A stretch of 64,000 bases of DNA from an uncultured Bacteroidota bacterium (GCA_903861145.1 CAIOTH010000101.1:21801-85800), one strand, 5' to 3'; positions 33,966-43,980 are shown, counted from the first letter of the stretch. Notes: a model not told the origin generated them from the sequence alone. Numbers and translations: made by a program.

Positions 33966-36488
33966 ATGGAAGAAATAAAAATTACCCCTAAAAAGAAAAA
34001 GGAACCGGTTGATGTTATACAGGAAGAAAAATCTGTAAAACCAACGCGCGAAAAAAAGGTGGTGAAGAAATCAAAGGACGATAAAGAACCTGAATTGGGT
34101 TGGCACAATGATGGCAGGCTTGCTAAAATAGGCGGGCTTTCGCTCATTTTGTTTTCGTTCGTTCTTGCAGTAGCGTTCACTTCCTACCTTTTTACTCTTG
34201 CTGATGACCAAAGCGAAATGCTGAATGGCGGATTGGCAACTTTAGCAGATAACACAATCCACTCAAAAAATGCTCTTGGCCGTTTGGGTGCATGGCTGGC
34301 TCATCAGTTTATTAATAACCTGTTTGGGCTTTCATCGTATTTGTTTGCATTAACCAGTTTTGTTATTGGTTTTAATCTTCTGGTACGCAAAAATGTTTTT
34401 CCGGTTTTCAAGGTTACCATATACTCTTTGCTTGGCCTGATTTGGTTTTCATCGGCATTGGCATTTGCTAATGGGCTTATTATTCCTACTAGTGTGCTCA
34501 GCTGGGGTGGGGCATTTGGCAATTATTTGACCGGCCAGGAGGGATATTTAACAGGCCTTCTTAAACCGGTTGGTGTAGCCGCTGCTTTGCTGGGTTCGGC
34601 GATCGCCTTTGTAATTGTAGTTTACAATATCAATTTCGATTTTATCCTCAACATGCTTAATGTGTTTGATAAAAAAGATGAGGCTCTTGTAACCGGTGAC
34701 GAAATTAAAGCAACTAAAACCGCAGTACCTGTTTATGTTGATACCGACGAAAACATTTTTGCAAAGGATAAAATTGCCGAAGAGATATTGATAACCGAGC
34801 CATTAACTCCCGTAGTAGAAAATACTGATGAATTGGAAATGGAGTTTATTGATTTAAATGCCTCGAAGCGCAAAAAAGCACCAAAAGAGGAAGGTCCGTT
34901 GGAGCTTGAAGTTGAAGAAGTGATGGAGGAGGCCGTAGCACAGGAAAGTGTAGGCGCTGTAGGCACCGTTTACGATCCAACGTTAGACTTATCGAATTAT
35001 AAATTTCCGGGACTTGATTTGCTGGAAGAGCACGGAAGCGATAAAGTGAAAATAGATGCAGATGAACTAGAGAGGAACAAGAACCAGATTATTTCAACGC
35101 TTAATAATTACCAGATTGAGATTTCGAAGATAAAGGCTACAATCGGCCCTACAGTTACATTGTACGAAATTGTACCGGCACCCGGAGTGCGTATTTCTAA
35201 GATTAAAAATCTGGAAGATGATATTGCCTTAAGTCTCGCAGCATTAGGCATACGTATTATAGCACCCATCCCGGGAAAAGGTACTATTGGTATTGAAGTC
35301 CCCAATATTAACAAGGAGATTGTTTCGATGCGCTCATTACTGGCATCCGAGAAATTTCAGAATACCACCGCTGACCTTCCAATTTGCCTTGGTAAATCAA
35401 TTAGTAACGAAATTTATGTGGCAGACTTAGCTAAAATGCCTCACTTGTTAATGGCCGGTGCAACCGGTCAGGGTAAGTCCGTTGGTATCAACTCCATCAT
35501 CGTTTCTCTGCTTTATAAAAAGCATCCATCTCAACTCAAGTTTATTTTGGTTGACCCTAAAAAGGTGGAGTTGAGTTTATATGAAATGTTGGAAAATCAT
35601 TTCCTTGCCAAATTACCGGGTGAGGCTGACGCAATTATTACTGATACTAAGAAGGTGGTAACCACGCTTAATGCTCTTTGCCTTGAAATGGACCAGCGCT
35701 ATGATTTGCTGAAGAAAGCCCAGTGCCGTAATTTAAAAGAGTACAATCATAAATTTGTAAACCGCCAGCTTAATCCGCAAAACGGCCACAAGTTTTTGCC
35801 TTATATAGTTTTGATTGTTGACGAGTTTGCTGATTTAATTATGACTGCCGGCAAAGAAGTCGAAATGCCAATTGCGCGTTTGGCACAATTGGCACGTGCC
35901 ATCGGCATCCATTTAATTTTGGCAACCCAAAGGCCTTCAGTTAACATCATCACAGGTACAATTAAGGCCAATTTCCCGGCACGTATTGCATTTAAAACCA
36001 CATCAAAAATTGACTCAAGAACAATTTTGGATACAGGAGGTGCGGAGCAGTTGATTGGACGAGGGGATATGCTTCTATCAGTTGGTAGCGACATGATACG
36101 CCTGCAATGCGGATTTGTTGATACACCAGAGGTTGAACAGGTTCGCGACTTTATAAGTAACCAACAAGGTTATCCGGTTCCATTTCTTTTGCCGGAATAT
36201 GTTGACCCTGAATCAAAAGAGGCTGGAGAGGACTTTTTTATTGATGGTGAACGCGATGATTTATTTGAGGATGCCGCGCGCGTTATTGTTCAAAACCAAA
36301 TGGGCTCAACCTCTTTAATACAAAGACGTTTAAAATTGGGTTATAATCGCGCCGGAAGATTGATGGACCAATTACAAGAAGCCGGTATTGTAGGCGATAA
36401 TCTGGGAACCAAAAGCCGCGAAGTGAAATTTAAAACAGAATTGGAGTTAGATCAATATTTAAGGAGTTTGAACGAAAAGTCGATGTAA
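33966..36488 (+). CDS. ftsK: FtsK/SpoIIIE DNA translocase
   Basis: 840 aa, usual length for the Bacteroidota form. Highly charged N-terminus, four membrane helices (about residues 55-225), an acidic linker (about 240-340) and the motor domain. Walker A GATGQGKSVG lies near residue 498, Walker B is LIVDEFADL, and FAARIAFKT-type text follows. The C-terminal gamma winged helix is present (STSLIQRRLKLGYNRAG), which reads KOPS sites. It pumps chromosome ends at the division septum and activates XerCD at dif. The LolA-like gene follows 16 bp later. Confidence 0.97.
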   Translation: MEEIKITPKKKKEPVDVIQEEKSVKPTREKKVVKKSKDDKEPELGWHNDGRLAKIGGLSLILFSFVLAVAFTSYLFTLADDQSEMLNGGLATLADNTIHSKNALGRLGAWLAHQFINNLFGLSSYLFALTSFVIGFNLLVRKNVFPVFKVTIYSLLGLIWFSSALAFANGLIIPTSVLSWGGAFGNYLTGQEGYLTGLLKPVGVAAALLGSAIAFVIVVYNINFDFILNMLNVFDKKDEALVTGDEIKATKTAVPVYVDTDENIFAKDKIAEEILITEPLTPVVENTDELEMEFIDLNASKRKKAPKEEGPLELEVEEVMEEAVAQESVGAVGTVYDPTLDLSNYKFPGLDLLEEHGSDKVKIDADELERNKNQIISTLNNYQIEISKIKATIGPTVTLYEIVPAPGVRISKIKNLEDDIALSLAALGIRIIAPIPGKGTIGIEVPNINKEIVSMRSLLASEKFQNTTADLPICLGKSISNEIYVADLAKMPHLLMAGATGQGKSVGINSIIVSLLYKKHPSQLKFILVDPKKVELSLYEMLENHFLAKLPGEADAIITDTKKVVTTLNALCLEMDQRYDLLKKAQCRNLKEYNHKFVNRQLNPQNGHKFLPYIVLIVDEFADLIMTAGKEVEMPIARLAQLARAIGIHLILATQRPSVNIITGTIKANFPARIAFKTTSKIDSRTILDTGGAEQLIGRGDMLLSVGSDMIRLQCGFVDTPEVEQVRDFISNQQGYPVPFLLPEYVDPESKEAGEDFFIDGERDDLFEDAARVIVQNQMGSTSLIQRRLKLGYNRAGRLMDQLQEAGIVGDNLGTKSREVKFKTELELDQYLRSLNEKSM

Positions 36489-36504
36489 GACGGGCCCAGG
36501 TATC

Positions 36505-37194
36505 ATGCGTGTACAGTTTATAAAGTCTCTTTTTCTACTGTTATTGACGACAATAGCTTTGGACATTTTTGCCCAAAAGGAAAACCCGGCTAACGATCCG
36601 GAAGCCGCAGCTTTGTTGCAAAAGGTAAGTGAAAAGTACAAAGCGTATAAAAACATTTCAGCCAACTTTCTTTTGTTGGTTCAACATCCTAAAATAAAAC
36701 CGGAGGATGACGATCGTAAATATACTGATACGTTAAAGGGGCAGATAATTTTGCAGGAAAGCAAGTTCAAAATCGTAGTTAAGAACCAGCAAATTATTTG
36801 TGATGGTAAAAATATATGGACATACGTTGCTGCAGATAAAGAGGCTCAGCTGAATATTTATGAAGAGAGTGATGATATGTTTTCACCCTCCAAAATTTTT
36901 ATGCTTTATAAAGAAGGCTACCTGTACCAAATAAAAGAGAAGAAAACTATAGCTGGAAAGAATTACACCGTGCTTGAAATGGCTCCGCCAAATAAAAAAC
37001 TTACCTACTTTAAAATAGATATTACTATTGACGATGCCACATTGCAATTGGCTGAATCGAAGGTTTACGAAAAAAACGGGGTCCGGTATATTTACAAGCT
37101 AACTAAGCAAACCCCTAATATTACAACTACCGATGAGACTTTTACCTTCGACGCAAAAAAGCATCCGGGTGTAAAAGTTGTTGATTTGCGCTAA
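36505..37194 (+). CDS. LolA-like outer-membrane lipoprotein carrier
   Basis: 229 aa. Signal peptide (FIKSLFLLLLTTIALDIFAQ, cut after Gln22 or so). The mature part shows the LolA half-barrel pattern: AAALLQKVSEKYKAYKNISA, GQIILQESKFKIVVKNQQII, CDGKNIWTYV. It should carry lipoproteins across the periplasm to the outer membrane. It is 16 bp behind ftsK, the same order as in many Bacteroidota. Confidence 0.88.
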   Translation: MRVQFIKSLFLLLLTTIALDIFAQKENPANDPEAAALLQKVSEKYKAYKNISANFLLLVQHPKIKPEDDDRKYTDTLKGQIILQESKFKIVVKNQQIICDGKNIWTYVAADKEAQLNIYEESDDMFSPSKIFMLYKEGYLYQIKEKKTIAGKNYTVLEMAPPNKKLTYFKIDITIDDATLQLAESKVYEKNGVRYIYKLTKQTPNITTTDETFTFDAKKHPGVKVVDLR

Positions 37195-37337
37195 AGCCTC
37201 AGCTTGGTTGTTTGTCTTGCCATTTCAATATGTTGGTAAAAATTACAATTCGTTTCGTTAATTTCGATGTTGTTAATTGCTGTTTTATATATTTACGCCT
37301 TTTCTGAAACAAATTTAACGCTTAAAACACTTAAAAC

Positions 37338-39116
37338 ATGAAAAAACTGTTCTCATCAATTTTACTTGCGGCGTTTGTGTTAGGCTGGGGAGCAGCATTT
37401 TCCCAGTGTACTATTAACACTTCAAACACCACAGTTGGTGCTACCCCAACCAATCCTAACGATACATTAACACAGGGGGTAACGTATTCGCAAACGTTGC
37501 AGATATATGTACCGGCAACCTACTCAACCTTTACCGTGGATTCTGTGCATATCACAAGTGTAACGGGCTCCCCAAGTGGGCTTAACTTGGTATATAATCC
37601 GCCATCACAAACTATTAACGGCGGCCATACCGGGGCAATCTGCTTTAATGGAACTACTAATGCCGCTGTAGGTAATTACCCATTAACTTTTAACGGAACT
37701 ATTTACACCAATGTTACTTCAGTTCCACTTTCAACTCTTGCTGCTCAGTTCAGCTATGCTTTTAATGTTAAAGCTCCAAGTGTGCAGGCATTGAGTTGCG
37801 ATACCATTTTTAATATGCTCGCCACCGATACTCCTGAAATATGGACATTTAATGATAACCAGGGTGATTTTGGATTCCTGGCTGGAAATAATTCATACGG
37901 TGATCAAGCAAAAGCAGAGGAATTTACGGCTCCTGCTGGTAATAATGTTACAGGTGCTTATGTCTTCTTTTCAGTTGCAACAATTAATGCTGCCGACTCA
38001 AATACCACAATTGCTGTAAATGTTTACGATACTACCGGCACGGGCGGCAGTCCAGGCAATATACTGGCTACAACCAATATAACATTGGCATCCATTGCAG
38101 CGCAGGTTACCGCAGTCGGTACCTTGCAGCAATTAGTGCCATTATATGTTCCCTTTTATAGCGCTCCGGCGGTTACTACAGGTAACTTTTTCATTGGCGT
38201 AGTTCTACCAACCACTACCGGAGATACAGTTGCTGTCTTCTCTAACTCTCAAACCACCACCAGTGGTCGCGGATGGGAACAGTGGCAGGACGGAACCTGG
38301 AATAGCTGGGATACTGTTTATACAGTAGGGACTCCATACCATAGCGGTTTATACCTTGCAGCTATTACCTGCCCTCCGGCTCCTCCGGTTGCAGCCTTTG
38401 TGGTTGGCAGCGGTGCCTGTGCTGGTGCTACAATTCAGTTTACCGATCAGTCAACCAATGGCGCAACAAGCTGGAATTGGACATTTACCGGTGGTAACAT
38501 ATCCAACTCTGCCTCTCAAAATCCAACAGTTACCTACGCAAACGCAGGTACCTTTTCGGCTAAGCTAGTTGCTACTAACGCTAATGGTTCTGATAGTATT
38601 ACTCAATCAATAAATATTGGTTCAAACCCAACAGCAACGGCAGCTATTACACCGGCTACCAGTTCAACTTCTGCTACCGGTGCAGCTACAATCACTGCTA
38701 CAGGCGGCGCAGGTTCATATACATATAACTGGAGCAATGGCTCAACCGGTGCCAGCATAACAAACGTTGCGGCGGCTACCTATATGGTTACCATAACTGA
38801 TGGCAATGGATGCCAGTACGTTGATGATACTGTTATAGTAACTTTTGTGAACGGTATATTGCAATTAAGCGCAGGCCAGCAAGTTAAGGTATATCCTAAC
38901 CCTGCTACTGATGTGTTAAACCTTGATTGGTCCCAAAAATCAAATGCAGAGGTATCCGTAATTGATCTGAATGGCAACGTAATAAGCACATTTGTAACTA
39001 CCGGCGAAATGAAAAGTGTTTGCAATATTCGCAATATCGCTTCCGGTTCATACATTCTGCGTATTACTGATAAAACAAGTAATCAGCAACAAAGTATGCT
39101 GTTCTCGAAGTTTTAA
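37338..39116 (+). CDS. T9SS-sorted PKD protein A
   Basis: 592 aa. Signal peptide (cut after AAFSQ, residue 22). N-terminal cysteine-rich beta domain (about 22-145), a middle domain of about 200 residues absent from its neighbour, a PKD domain (DQSTNGATSWNWTF), an SprB-like repeat (ITATGGAGSYTYNWSNG) and a T9SS type A sorting domain (VKVYPNPATDVLNLDW ... SGSYILRITDK). Exported to the surface. It is a close paralogue of the next gene: both share the N-terminal and the C-terminal halves. Confidence 0.9.
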   Translation: MKKLFSSILLAAFVLGWGAAFSQCTINTSNTTVGATPTNPNDTLTQGVTYSQTLQIYVPATYSTFTVDSVHITSVTGSPSGLNLVYNPPSQTINGGHTGAICFNGTTNAAVGNYPLTFNGTIYTNVTSVPLSTLAAQFSYAFNVKAPSVQALSCDTIFNMLATDTPEIWTFNDNQGDFGFLAGNNSYGDQAKAEEFTAPAGNNVTGAYVFFSVATINAADSNTTIAVNVYDTTGTGGSPGNILATTNITLASIAAQVTAVGTLQQLVPLYVPFYSAPAVTTGNFFIGVVLPTTTGDTVAVFSNSQTTTSGRGWEQWQDGTWNSWDTVYTVGTPYHSGLYLAAITCPPAPPVAAFVVGSGACAGATIQFTDQSTNGATSWNWTFTGGNISNSASQNPTVTYANAGTFSAKLVATNANGSDSITQSINIGSNPTATAAITPATSSTSATGAATITATGGAGSYTYNWSNGSTGASITNVAAATYMVTITDGNGCQYVDDTVIVTFVNGILQLSAGQQVKVYPNPATDVLNLDWSQKSNAEVSVIDLNGNVISTFVTTGEMKSVCNIRNIASGSYILRITDKTSNQQQSMLFSKF

Positions 39117-39139
39117 GAATATCTAAACAGGATTTTTGT

Positions 39140-39167
39140 AATGGCGCATCATTTTTGGTGCGCCATT
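39140..39167 (+). terminator. Terminator of PKD protein A
   Basis: Stem aatggcgca (39140-39148) with tgcgccatt (39159-39167), then gctttt. The same stem ends the next gene. Confidence 0.85.
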
Positions 39168-39270
39168 GCTTTTATACCGGTCGCCAATAATCCAAATATC
39201 CGCATTAGCCCGTTTTCGTTAAAATAGAAATTTCAGAGCAATAGCAGTGTTAAGCTACCTTCGGATGTTC

Positions 39271-39278
39271 TATATTTG
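39271..39278 (+). promoter_or_regulatory. Candidate -7 box of PKD protein B
   Basis: TATATTTG, a full TAnnTTTG match, 37 bp ahead of the ATG at 39316. A one-mismatch relative (TATATTTA) lies at 37288-37295 ahead of the paralogue. Confidence 0.45.
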
Positions 39279-39315
39279 AGCTTTCCTTTTTAGCAAATTG
39301 CAAAACGCGTAAAAC

Positions 39316-40506
39316 ATGCTCAACAAACTTTACCTCATTTTATTGACACTTTTCGTATTCACCTGTTCGGCTATATCAGCGCAGTGCACAATTGATACAA
39401 CCAATAGAAATACCGGCTTTACCCCCGGCACACCGGCAGTTGTAAGGCCAGGTGTCGCTTATACACAAACGGCGCAGGTATATGTTCCACCAACATACGC
39501 TGTTACTGGTGGCTTTTCTTACATAGTTGATTCTCTTCACATAGATAGGCTTAGCGGTATGCCGTCAGGATTTAGCTACATACTAAATCCGCCTACCGGT
39601 ACTGTTTTGGGTGGCCAAAACGGAGCTATTTGTTACTCCGGAACCACTAACGATACTGTAGGTCCTTATCCGATAACATTTTATGGAGATATTTATACCA
39701 ATGCAGGACTCATTCCTTTTTCTTATCTCGTAACTCTTGCACCATCATTTGGATATAAATTTAGGGTTGAAACCGCACCGTTAGCAGCTTTTGTGGTTGA
39801 TTCACCAATATGCTCAACAGATACCATTAAGTTTATCGATAAAACCACTGGGTACCCAACGCGCTGGGCATGGACATTTGCCGGCGGCACTCCTGCTTCT
39901 TCAAATGCGCAATTCCCATCTGTAGTTTATAATTCAGCAGGTAACTATTCCGTAACCTTAATCGGCAGAAACGGCATCTCATCGGATACGGTTATCCAAA
40001 ATATAACTGTTTACCCCGGGCTTATGGCTTTGGTCTCAGCTGTTCCGGCCGCGGGTAATTCATCGGCAACAGGTTCGGCTATGGTAATTGCCGGTAATGG
40101 AACCCCGCCATTTACTTATTTATGGAGTAATAGTACAACCAGCGATAGTATCACCCAGGTTCTTCCCGGCACCTATGGCATATCCGTTACCGATTCCAAA
40201 GGTTGCCAATATATAAATGATACTGTTCAAATTACTTTTATAAATGGCATTTTGGACTTAGGGATGGGCCAGCGCGTTAACGTTTACCCTAATCCGGCTA
40301 ATGATGTTTTAAACATTTTATGGTCACAAAAACCTAACGCTGAAGTTTCGATCGTTGATATGAGTGGAAATGTCATTAGCACTTTTACCACTAACGAAAT
40401 GAAAAGCGCTTATGATATTCACGCAATGGCAGCTGGTTCATACATTTTACGAATTACCGATAAATCAGGCGGTGGGCAGCAATCAGTGTTGTTTTCCAAA
40501 TTCTAG
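39316..40506 (+). CDS. T9SS-sorted PKD protein B
   Basis: 396 aa. Signal peptide (cut near AISAQ, residue 22). N-terminal domain as in protein A (CTIDTTNRNTGFTPGTP), a PKD domain (TTGYPTRWAWTFAGG), an SprB-like repeat (GTPPFTYLWSN) and a T9SS type A sorting domain (VNVYPNPANDVLNILW, SGGGQQSVLFSKF). It lacks the roughly 200-residue middle domain of protein A. The tandem pair arose by duplication followed by loss or gain of that domain. Ligand unknown. Confidence 0.9.
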   Translation: MLNKLYLILLTLFVFTCSAISAQCTIDTTNRNTGFTPGTPAVVRPGVAYTQTAQVYVPPTYAVTGGFSYIVDSLHIDRLSGMPSGFSYILNPPTGTVLGGQNGAICYSGTTNDTVGPYPITFYGDIYTNAGLIPFSYLVTLAPSFGYKFRVETAPLAAFVVDSPICSTDTIKFIDKTTGYPTRWAWTFAGGTPASSNAQFPSVVYNSAGNYSVTLIGRNGISSDTVIQNITVYPGLMALVSAVPAAGNSSATGSAMVIAGNGTPPFTYLWSNSTTSDSITQVLPGTYGISVTDSKGCQYINDTVQITFINGILDLGMGQRVNVYPNPANDVLNILWSQKPNAEVSIVDMSGNVISTFTTNEMKSAYDIHAMAAGSYILRITDKSGGGQQSVLFSKF

Positions 40507-40528
40507 TAGTAATTAACTCGCTTATCAC

Positions 40529-40556
40529 AATGGCGCATCTTTTAAGGTGCGCCATT
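40529..40556 (+). terminator. Terminator of PKD protein B
   Basis: Stem aatggcgca (40529-40537) with tgcgccatt (40548-40556), identical arms to the terminator at 39140-39167, loop different. Confidence 0.85.
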
Positions 40557-40644
40557 ATCTTTTACGCTCAACGGAACTTATTTTTGCAATCATTTTTCGC
40601 CTTTATTTTACTTTGACTTTATTTGCTACTTCAAAATATAAAAA

Positions 40645-42036
40645 ATGAACTACGACTTAATAGTAATAGGCAGCGGGCCCGGTGGTTATGTAGCAGCAAT
40701 TCGTGCAGCGCAATTGGGTTTAAAAACTGCAATTGTCGAAAAGGAAAACCTCGGGGGCATTTGCCTTAACTGGGGTTGTATACCAACTAAGGCGCTTCTA
40801 AAATCAGCCCAGGTGTTTGAATACCTCAATCATGCTGCCGATTATGGCATAACTGTTAGCGGGGGCACAGCCGATTTCGGCGCGATTGTAAAAAGGAGTA
40901 GGGGAGTAGCCGATGGCATGAGTAAAGGCGTTCAGTTTTTAATGAAGAAAAATAAGATTGACGTTATTCTCGGTTTCGGAAAGTTAAAGAAGGGCAGCAA
41001 GGTTGAGGTAACCGATGACGCCGGAAAGAAAACAGATTATGATGCCAAACACATTATTGTGGCCACCGGTGCACGTAGCAGAGAGTTGCCCAATATTAAA
41101 TTAGATGGCAAAAAAATAATTGGCTATCGCGAAGCAATGACCCTATCTCAATTACCTGAAAGCATGGTTGTAATGGGTAGCGGTGCTATTGGAATGGAGT
41201 TCGCCTATTTCTACGCAACATTAGGAACCAAAGTAACTGTAGTAGAGTTTTTGGATAATATTTTGCCGAGAGAAGATAAGGACGTATCGAAAGAAATGGA
41301 ACGCATTTTCAAAAAGAAAGGGCTGGTTATAATGACCGGTACCGCTGTTGAAAGTGTTGATACCAAGGGTAAAAAATGCATTGTAAGCACTAAAGCAAAA
41401 GACGGTAAGACTGATAAAATTGAATGCGACATCGTGCTCTCAGCAGTGGGTATTACAACCAACCTTGAAGGAATTGGCTTAGAAGATGTAGGGGTAAAGA
41501 CAGAAAAAGGACTGGTAGTAACTGATGATTTTTACAAAACTAATGTGCCCGGCATTTATGCCATTGGCGATATAGTTAAAGGGCCAGCCTTGGCACACGT
41601 AGCCTCAGCAGAAGGTATTACCTGCGTTGAGAAAATTGCGGGCAAAAACCCTGAGGCTATTGATTACAGCAACATTCCATCATGCACTTATTGCTCACCC
41701 GAAGTGGCTTCTGTAGGCTTAACCGAAGATGAAGCTAAAGCAAAAGGATACACGCTTAAAATTGGTAAATTCCCATTCTCCGCTTCAGGTAAAGCCAGTG
41801 CCGCTGGTGCTAAAGAAGGTTTTGTTAAGGTGATATTTGACGCAAAATACGGCGAATGGCTGGGCTGCCACATGGTAGGCGCCAATGTAACCGAAATGGC
41901 CGCTGAAGTTGTAGTAGCGCGCAAGTTGGAAACAACCGGCCATGAAATAATTAAATCAATCCACCCGCACCCAACAATGAGCGAGGCTATTATGGAAGCT
42001 GCTGCAGCAGCTTATGGAGAGGTAATACATTTATAA
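40645..42036 (+). CDS. lpdA: Dihydrolipoyl dehydrogenase (E3)
   Basis: 463 aa. FAD-binding GSGPGGYVAAIRAAQLG, redox-active disulfide in GGICLNWGCIPTKALL (Cys40, Cys45), NAD-binding GSGAIGMEFAYFYATLG, second FAD motif GIYAIGDIV, and the C-terminal catalytic His-Glu dyad in HPHPTMSEA (about residue 443). It regenerates lipoamide in 2-oxo acid dehydrogenase complexes or the glycine cleavage system. No E1/E2 genes are nearby, so the partner complex cannot be assigned. The following lipoprotein gene is 15 bp away. Confidence 0.97.
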   Translation: MNYDLIVIGSGPGGYVAAIRAAQLGLKTAIVEKENLGGICLNWGCIPTKALLKSAQVFEYLNHAADYGITVSGGTADFGAIVKRSRGVADGMSKGVQFLMKKNKIDVILGFGKLKKGSKVEVTDDAGKKTDYDAKHIIVATGARSRELPNIKLDGKKIIGYREAMTLSQLPESMVVMGSGAIGMEFAYFYATLGTKVTVVEFLDNILPREDKDVSKEMERIFKKKGLVIMTGTAVESVDTKGKKCIVSTKAKDGKTDKIECDIVLSAVGITTNLEGIGLEDVGVKTEKGLVVTDDFYKTNVPGIYAIGDIVKGPALAHVASAEGITCVEKIAGKNPEAIDYSNIPSCTYCSPEVASVGLTEDEAKAKGYTLKIGKFPFSASGKASAAGAKEGFVKVIFDAKYGEWLGCHMVGANVTEMAAEVVVARKLETTGHEIIKSIHPHPTMSEAIMEAAAAAYGEVIHL

Positions 42037-42051
42037 AAGGGAGATTGATTT

Positions 42052-42465
42052 ATGCGGTATTCAGCGTTATTCGTTGTTATAGGATTACTGGCTTCGTGCA
42101 CCTCACCCGAGAAACTCATAACCAGGGCATGGAAGTTTAAAGATTGGCAATTCGAAAACGTTACCGATAGTGCCTCGGTCGCTTTTGGCCAACAGGTGCG
42201 CGAGCAAATGAAAACCAATATTGACTTTAGTATGGAGGCCGATAGTACTTATACCATTTGGCAGTTAAAAAGCATGGAGCCGGTTAGAGGTAAGTGGTGG
42301 TTTTCAGCCGATAAAAAACAGTTGTTTACCAAAACCGATATGGGTTTAACCCAATCAAAAGTTTTAAACCTCACCAAAAACTTACTGGTTTTCGAAACCA
42401 AAGACCCTTCAGGTAAAATGATAAAAATGACCTGCGTGGCTAAACCCGCTAAAGGTTCGAAGTAA
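42052..42465 (+). CDS. Lipocalin-like lipoprotein, function unknown
   Basis: 137 aa. Lipobox LLASC (Cys16). ITRAWKFKDWQFENV followed by MEADSTYTIWQLKSMEP and GKWWFSADKKQLF is the strand layout of small lipocalin-like lipoproteins common in the phylum. It is 15 bp behind lpdA and may share its transcript. It overlaps the tail of the convergent gene by 17 bp. Confidence 0.7.
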   Translation: MRYSALFVVIGLLASCTSPEKLITRAWKFKDWQFENVTDSASVAFGQQVREQMKTNIDFSMEADSTYTIWQLKSMEPVRGKWWFSADKKQLFTKTDMGLTQSKVLNLTKNLLVFETKDPSGKMIKMTCVAKPAKGSK

Positions 42466-43009
42466 CTTCAACTATTTTAACCTGGTCCTTATCTAAAACC
42501 GTGAAAATGAAAAACTTACGGTTAACCCCTTTTTTTGATACAAATATCACCTCCAAACCGGCCAAATTTTGTCCTCCCGGCTGCGACATATCAAATATGC
42601 GCGCATAGTCAATTGTTTCGCAGCCCGATGTCCATTTATTGAAAACCTCACCGGTAATTCTTACAACGTTGCGCTCATAGGCATCTTTGGGATTAAAGAC
42701 CGAAAAGCCTAAACGTTTCATATCTGGCCCCCGGTAAATTAAATAGGAGGCAAGCTTATTATAATCTTTCCTTTTACTGGCCTCAAAAACATCATCCATT
42801 ACCTTCGCTATCACAGGTGCCAACGATGAATCAGCATGGGGTAGGTTAATGGCGTTAACCGCTGGTGCCGCAGTAGAGGTAGCTATTGAATCAACATGTG
42901 TCGCCTGGCCGTTATCTGCCTTGTTACACGACTTGCAGGAAGAAAACCCCATCGAGGTAATTAATATAACCGCCGCGATACCTACAAGCGCTATGCCTTT
43001 TTTCATCAT
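42449..43009 (-). CDS. Lipoprotein, function unknown
   Basis: 186 aa. Signal peptide with lipobox GFSSC (Cys25) and a Ser/Ala/Thr linker, then a domain with VIAKVMDDVFEASKRKDYNKLASYL and FFIFTVLDKDQVKIVEV, resembling an NTF2-like or DUF4878-type fold (weak). Its 3' end overlaps the convergent gene by 17 bp. Start may be Met1 or Met2. Function unknown. Confidence 0.65.
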   Translation of the reverse strand: MMKKGIALVGIAAVILITSMGFSSCKSCNKADNGQATHVDSIATSTAAPAVNAINLPHADSSLAPVIAKVMDDVFEASKRKDYNKLASYLIYRGPDMKRLGFSVFNPKDAYERNVVRITGEVFNKWTSGCETIDYARIFDMSQPGGQNLAGLEVIFVSKKGVNRKFFIFTVLDKDQVKIVEVTSNL

Positions 43010-43045
43010 GGGTCAAACCTACAAGATTCAGAGAGAAAGACAAAG

Positions 43046-43495
43046 CTATTGATGCGAAATGCCTAAGTGCTTTTCCATATAGTAATGTGGAATATTAACT
43101 TCGGTAAACTCATCACCTACGGTATGGTAACCCAGTTTTTGGTAAAATGGGACCGCTGTTTTACGGGCATTGCAAAACATAACATTGAATCCACTTTCCA
43201 AAGCATAATCCTCGGCAGCTTCCGATAATTCCTTCCCCAGGCCCTTGCCCTGGTAATTGTCATCTACTGCTACTTGCCGCATTTTCATTCGCTGGTTATC
43301 GGTCCTGGTTAAAATGAGGCAGGCCAAAATCACTTCTCCCTCAAATAGGCCAAAGTGTATATCCCCTTCATCCTTTTTAAGCTCTTCGGCACTAAAGGTC
43401 AAGCCCAAAGGTTTTCTAAGCACCCTATCGCGAAGGACCAAAGCCTTCTCATACTCCGGGCTTTTATAACTAAAAATTTTTATTTGATAAGCCAT
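43046..43495 (-). CDS. GNAT-family N-acetyltransferase
   Basis: 149 aa, a single GNAT domain. The acetyl-CoA loop is R-Q-V-A-V-D-D-N-Y-Q-G-K-G-L-G (motif A, Q/R-x-x-G-x-G/A), followed by the motif B segment VMFCNARKTAVPFYQKLGY. It resembles the ElaA/YjcF-like group. Substrate cannot be inferred. Confidence 0.88.
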   Translation of the reverse strand: MAYQIKIFSYKSPEYEKALVLRDRVLRKPLGLTFSAEELKKDEGDIHFGLFEGEVILACLILTRTDNQRMKMRQVAVDDNYQGKGLGKELSEAAEDYALESGFNVMFCNARKTAVPFYQKLGYHTVGDEFTEVNIPHYYMEKHLGISHQ

Positions 43496-43589
43496 GTTAT
43501 TTATTAAAACAATTTGTGTTTATATCTCAGCTAATTCCCTATAAGCGCCAAAAATCAACATATAACCATGAAATTTCAGGAAATTATTT

Positions 43590-43597
43590 TACTTTCG
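43590..43597 (+). promoter_or_regulatory. Candidate -7-like box
   Basis: TACTTTCG, one mismatch from TAnnTTTG, 19 bp ahead of the ATG at 43617. The same octamer precedes the giant gene at 4214 on its strand. Confidence 0.3.
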
Positions 43598-43616
43598 ATC
43601 TAAAATAAACCATAAC

Positions 43617-43961
43617 ATGAAAAGAATTTTCTTACTATCTACACTGATAATCTCGTCATTCGGCATGATTAACTTACAAACTTTAAGCGCAGCCCCACAA
43701 CAAAACGTTACTCCTGAAGTTGGTGCTAAAGCGAAAAAAATAGTTGTTAGCATTAACCAGGCTGTAAGTCTTCGTGGCGATCAGTTCAGCAAAGTAAATG
43801 ATGTATGCATTGATTATGTTAAACAAGTAGATGCAGTTACCAAATCTAATCCTGCCGATCTAAGCGTAAAACTTGCTGCATTAAAAACCAGCCGTAACGA
43901 AAAAATAAAGGCCCTTTTAGCTCCGGACCAATTAACCGGCTGGGCAAGCTTTAAAGAGTAA
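43617..43961 (+). CDS. Small exported helical protein
   Basis: 114 aa. Signal peptide to about residue 26 (LSA-APQQ). Mature part is helical with regular spacing (AKKIVVSINQAVSLRGDQF, then LKTSRNEKIKALLAPDQLTG), the layout of Spy/CpxP-like or DUF4168-like small periplasmic helical proteins in Bacteroidota, where LLTPEQ-type text recurs. A chaperone-like role is only a guess. It has its own terminator. Confidence 0.65.
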   Translation: MKRIFLLSTLIISSFGMINLQTLSAAPQQNVTPEVGAKAKKIVVSINQAVSLRGDQFSKVNDVCIDYVKQVDAVTKSNPADLSVKLAALKTSRNEKIKALLAPDQLTGWASFKE

Positions 43962-43980
43962 TTATAAATACTTCTAATAA

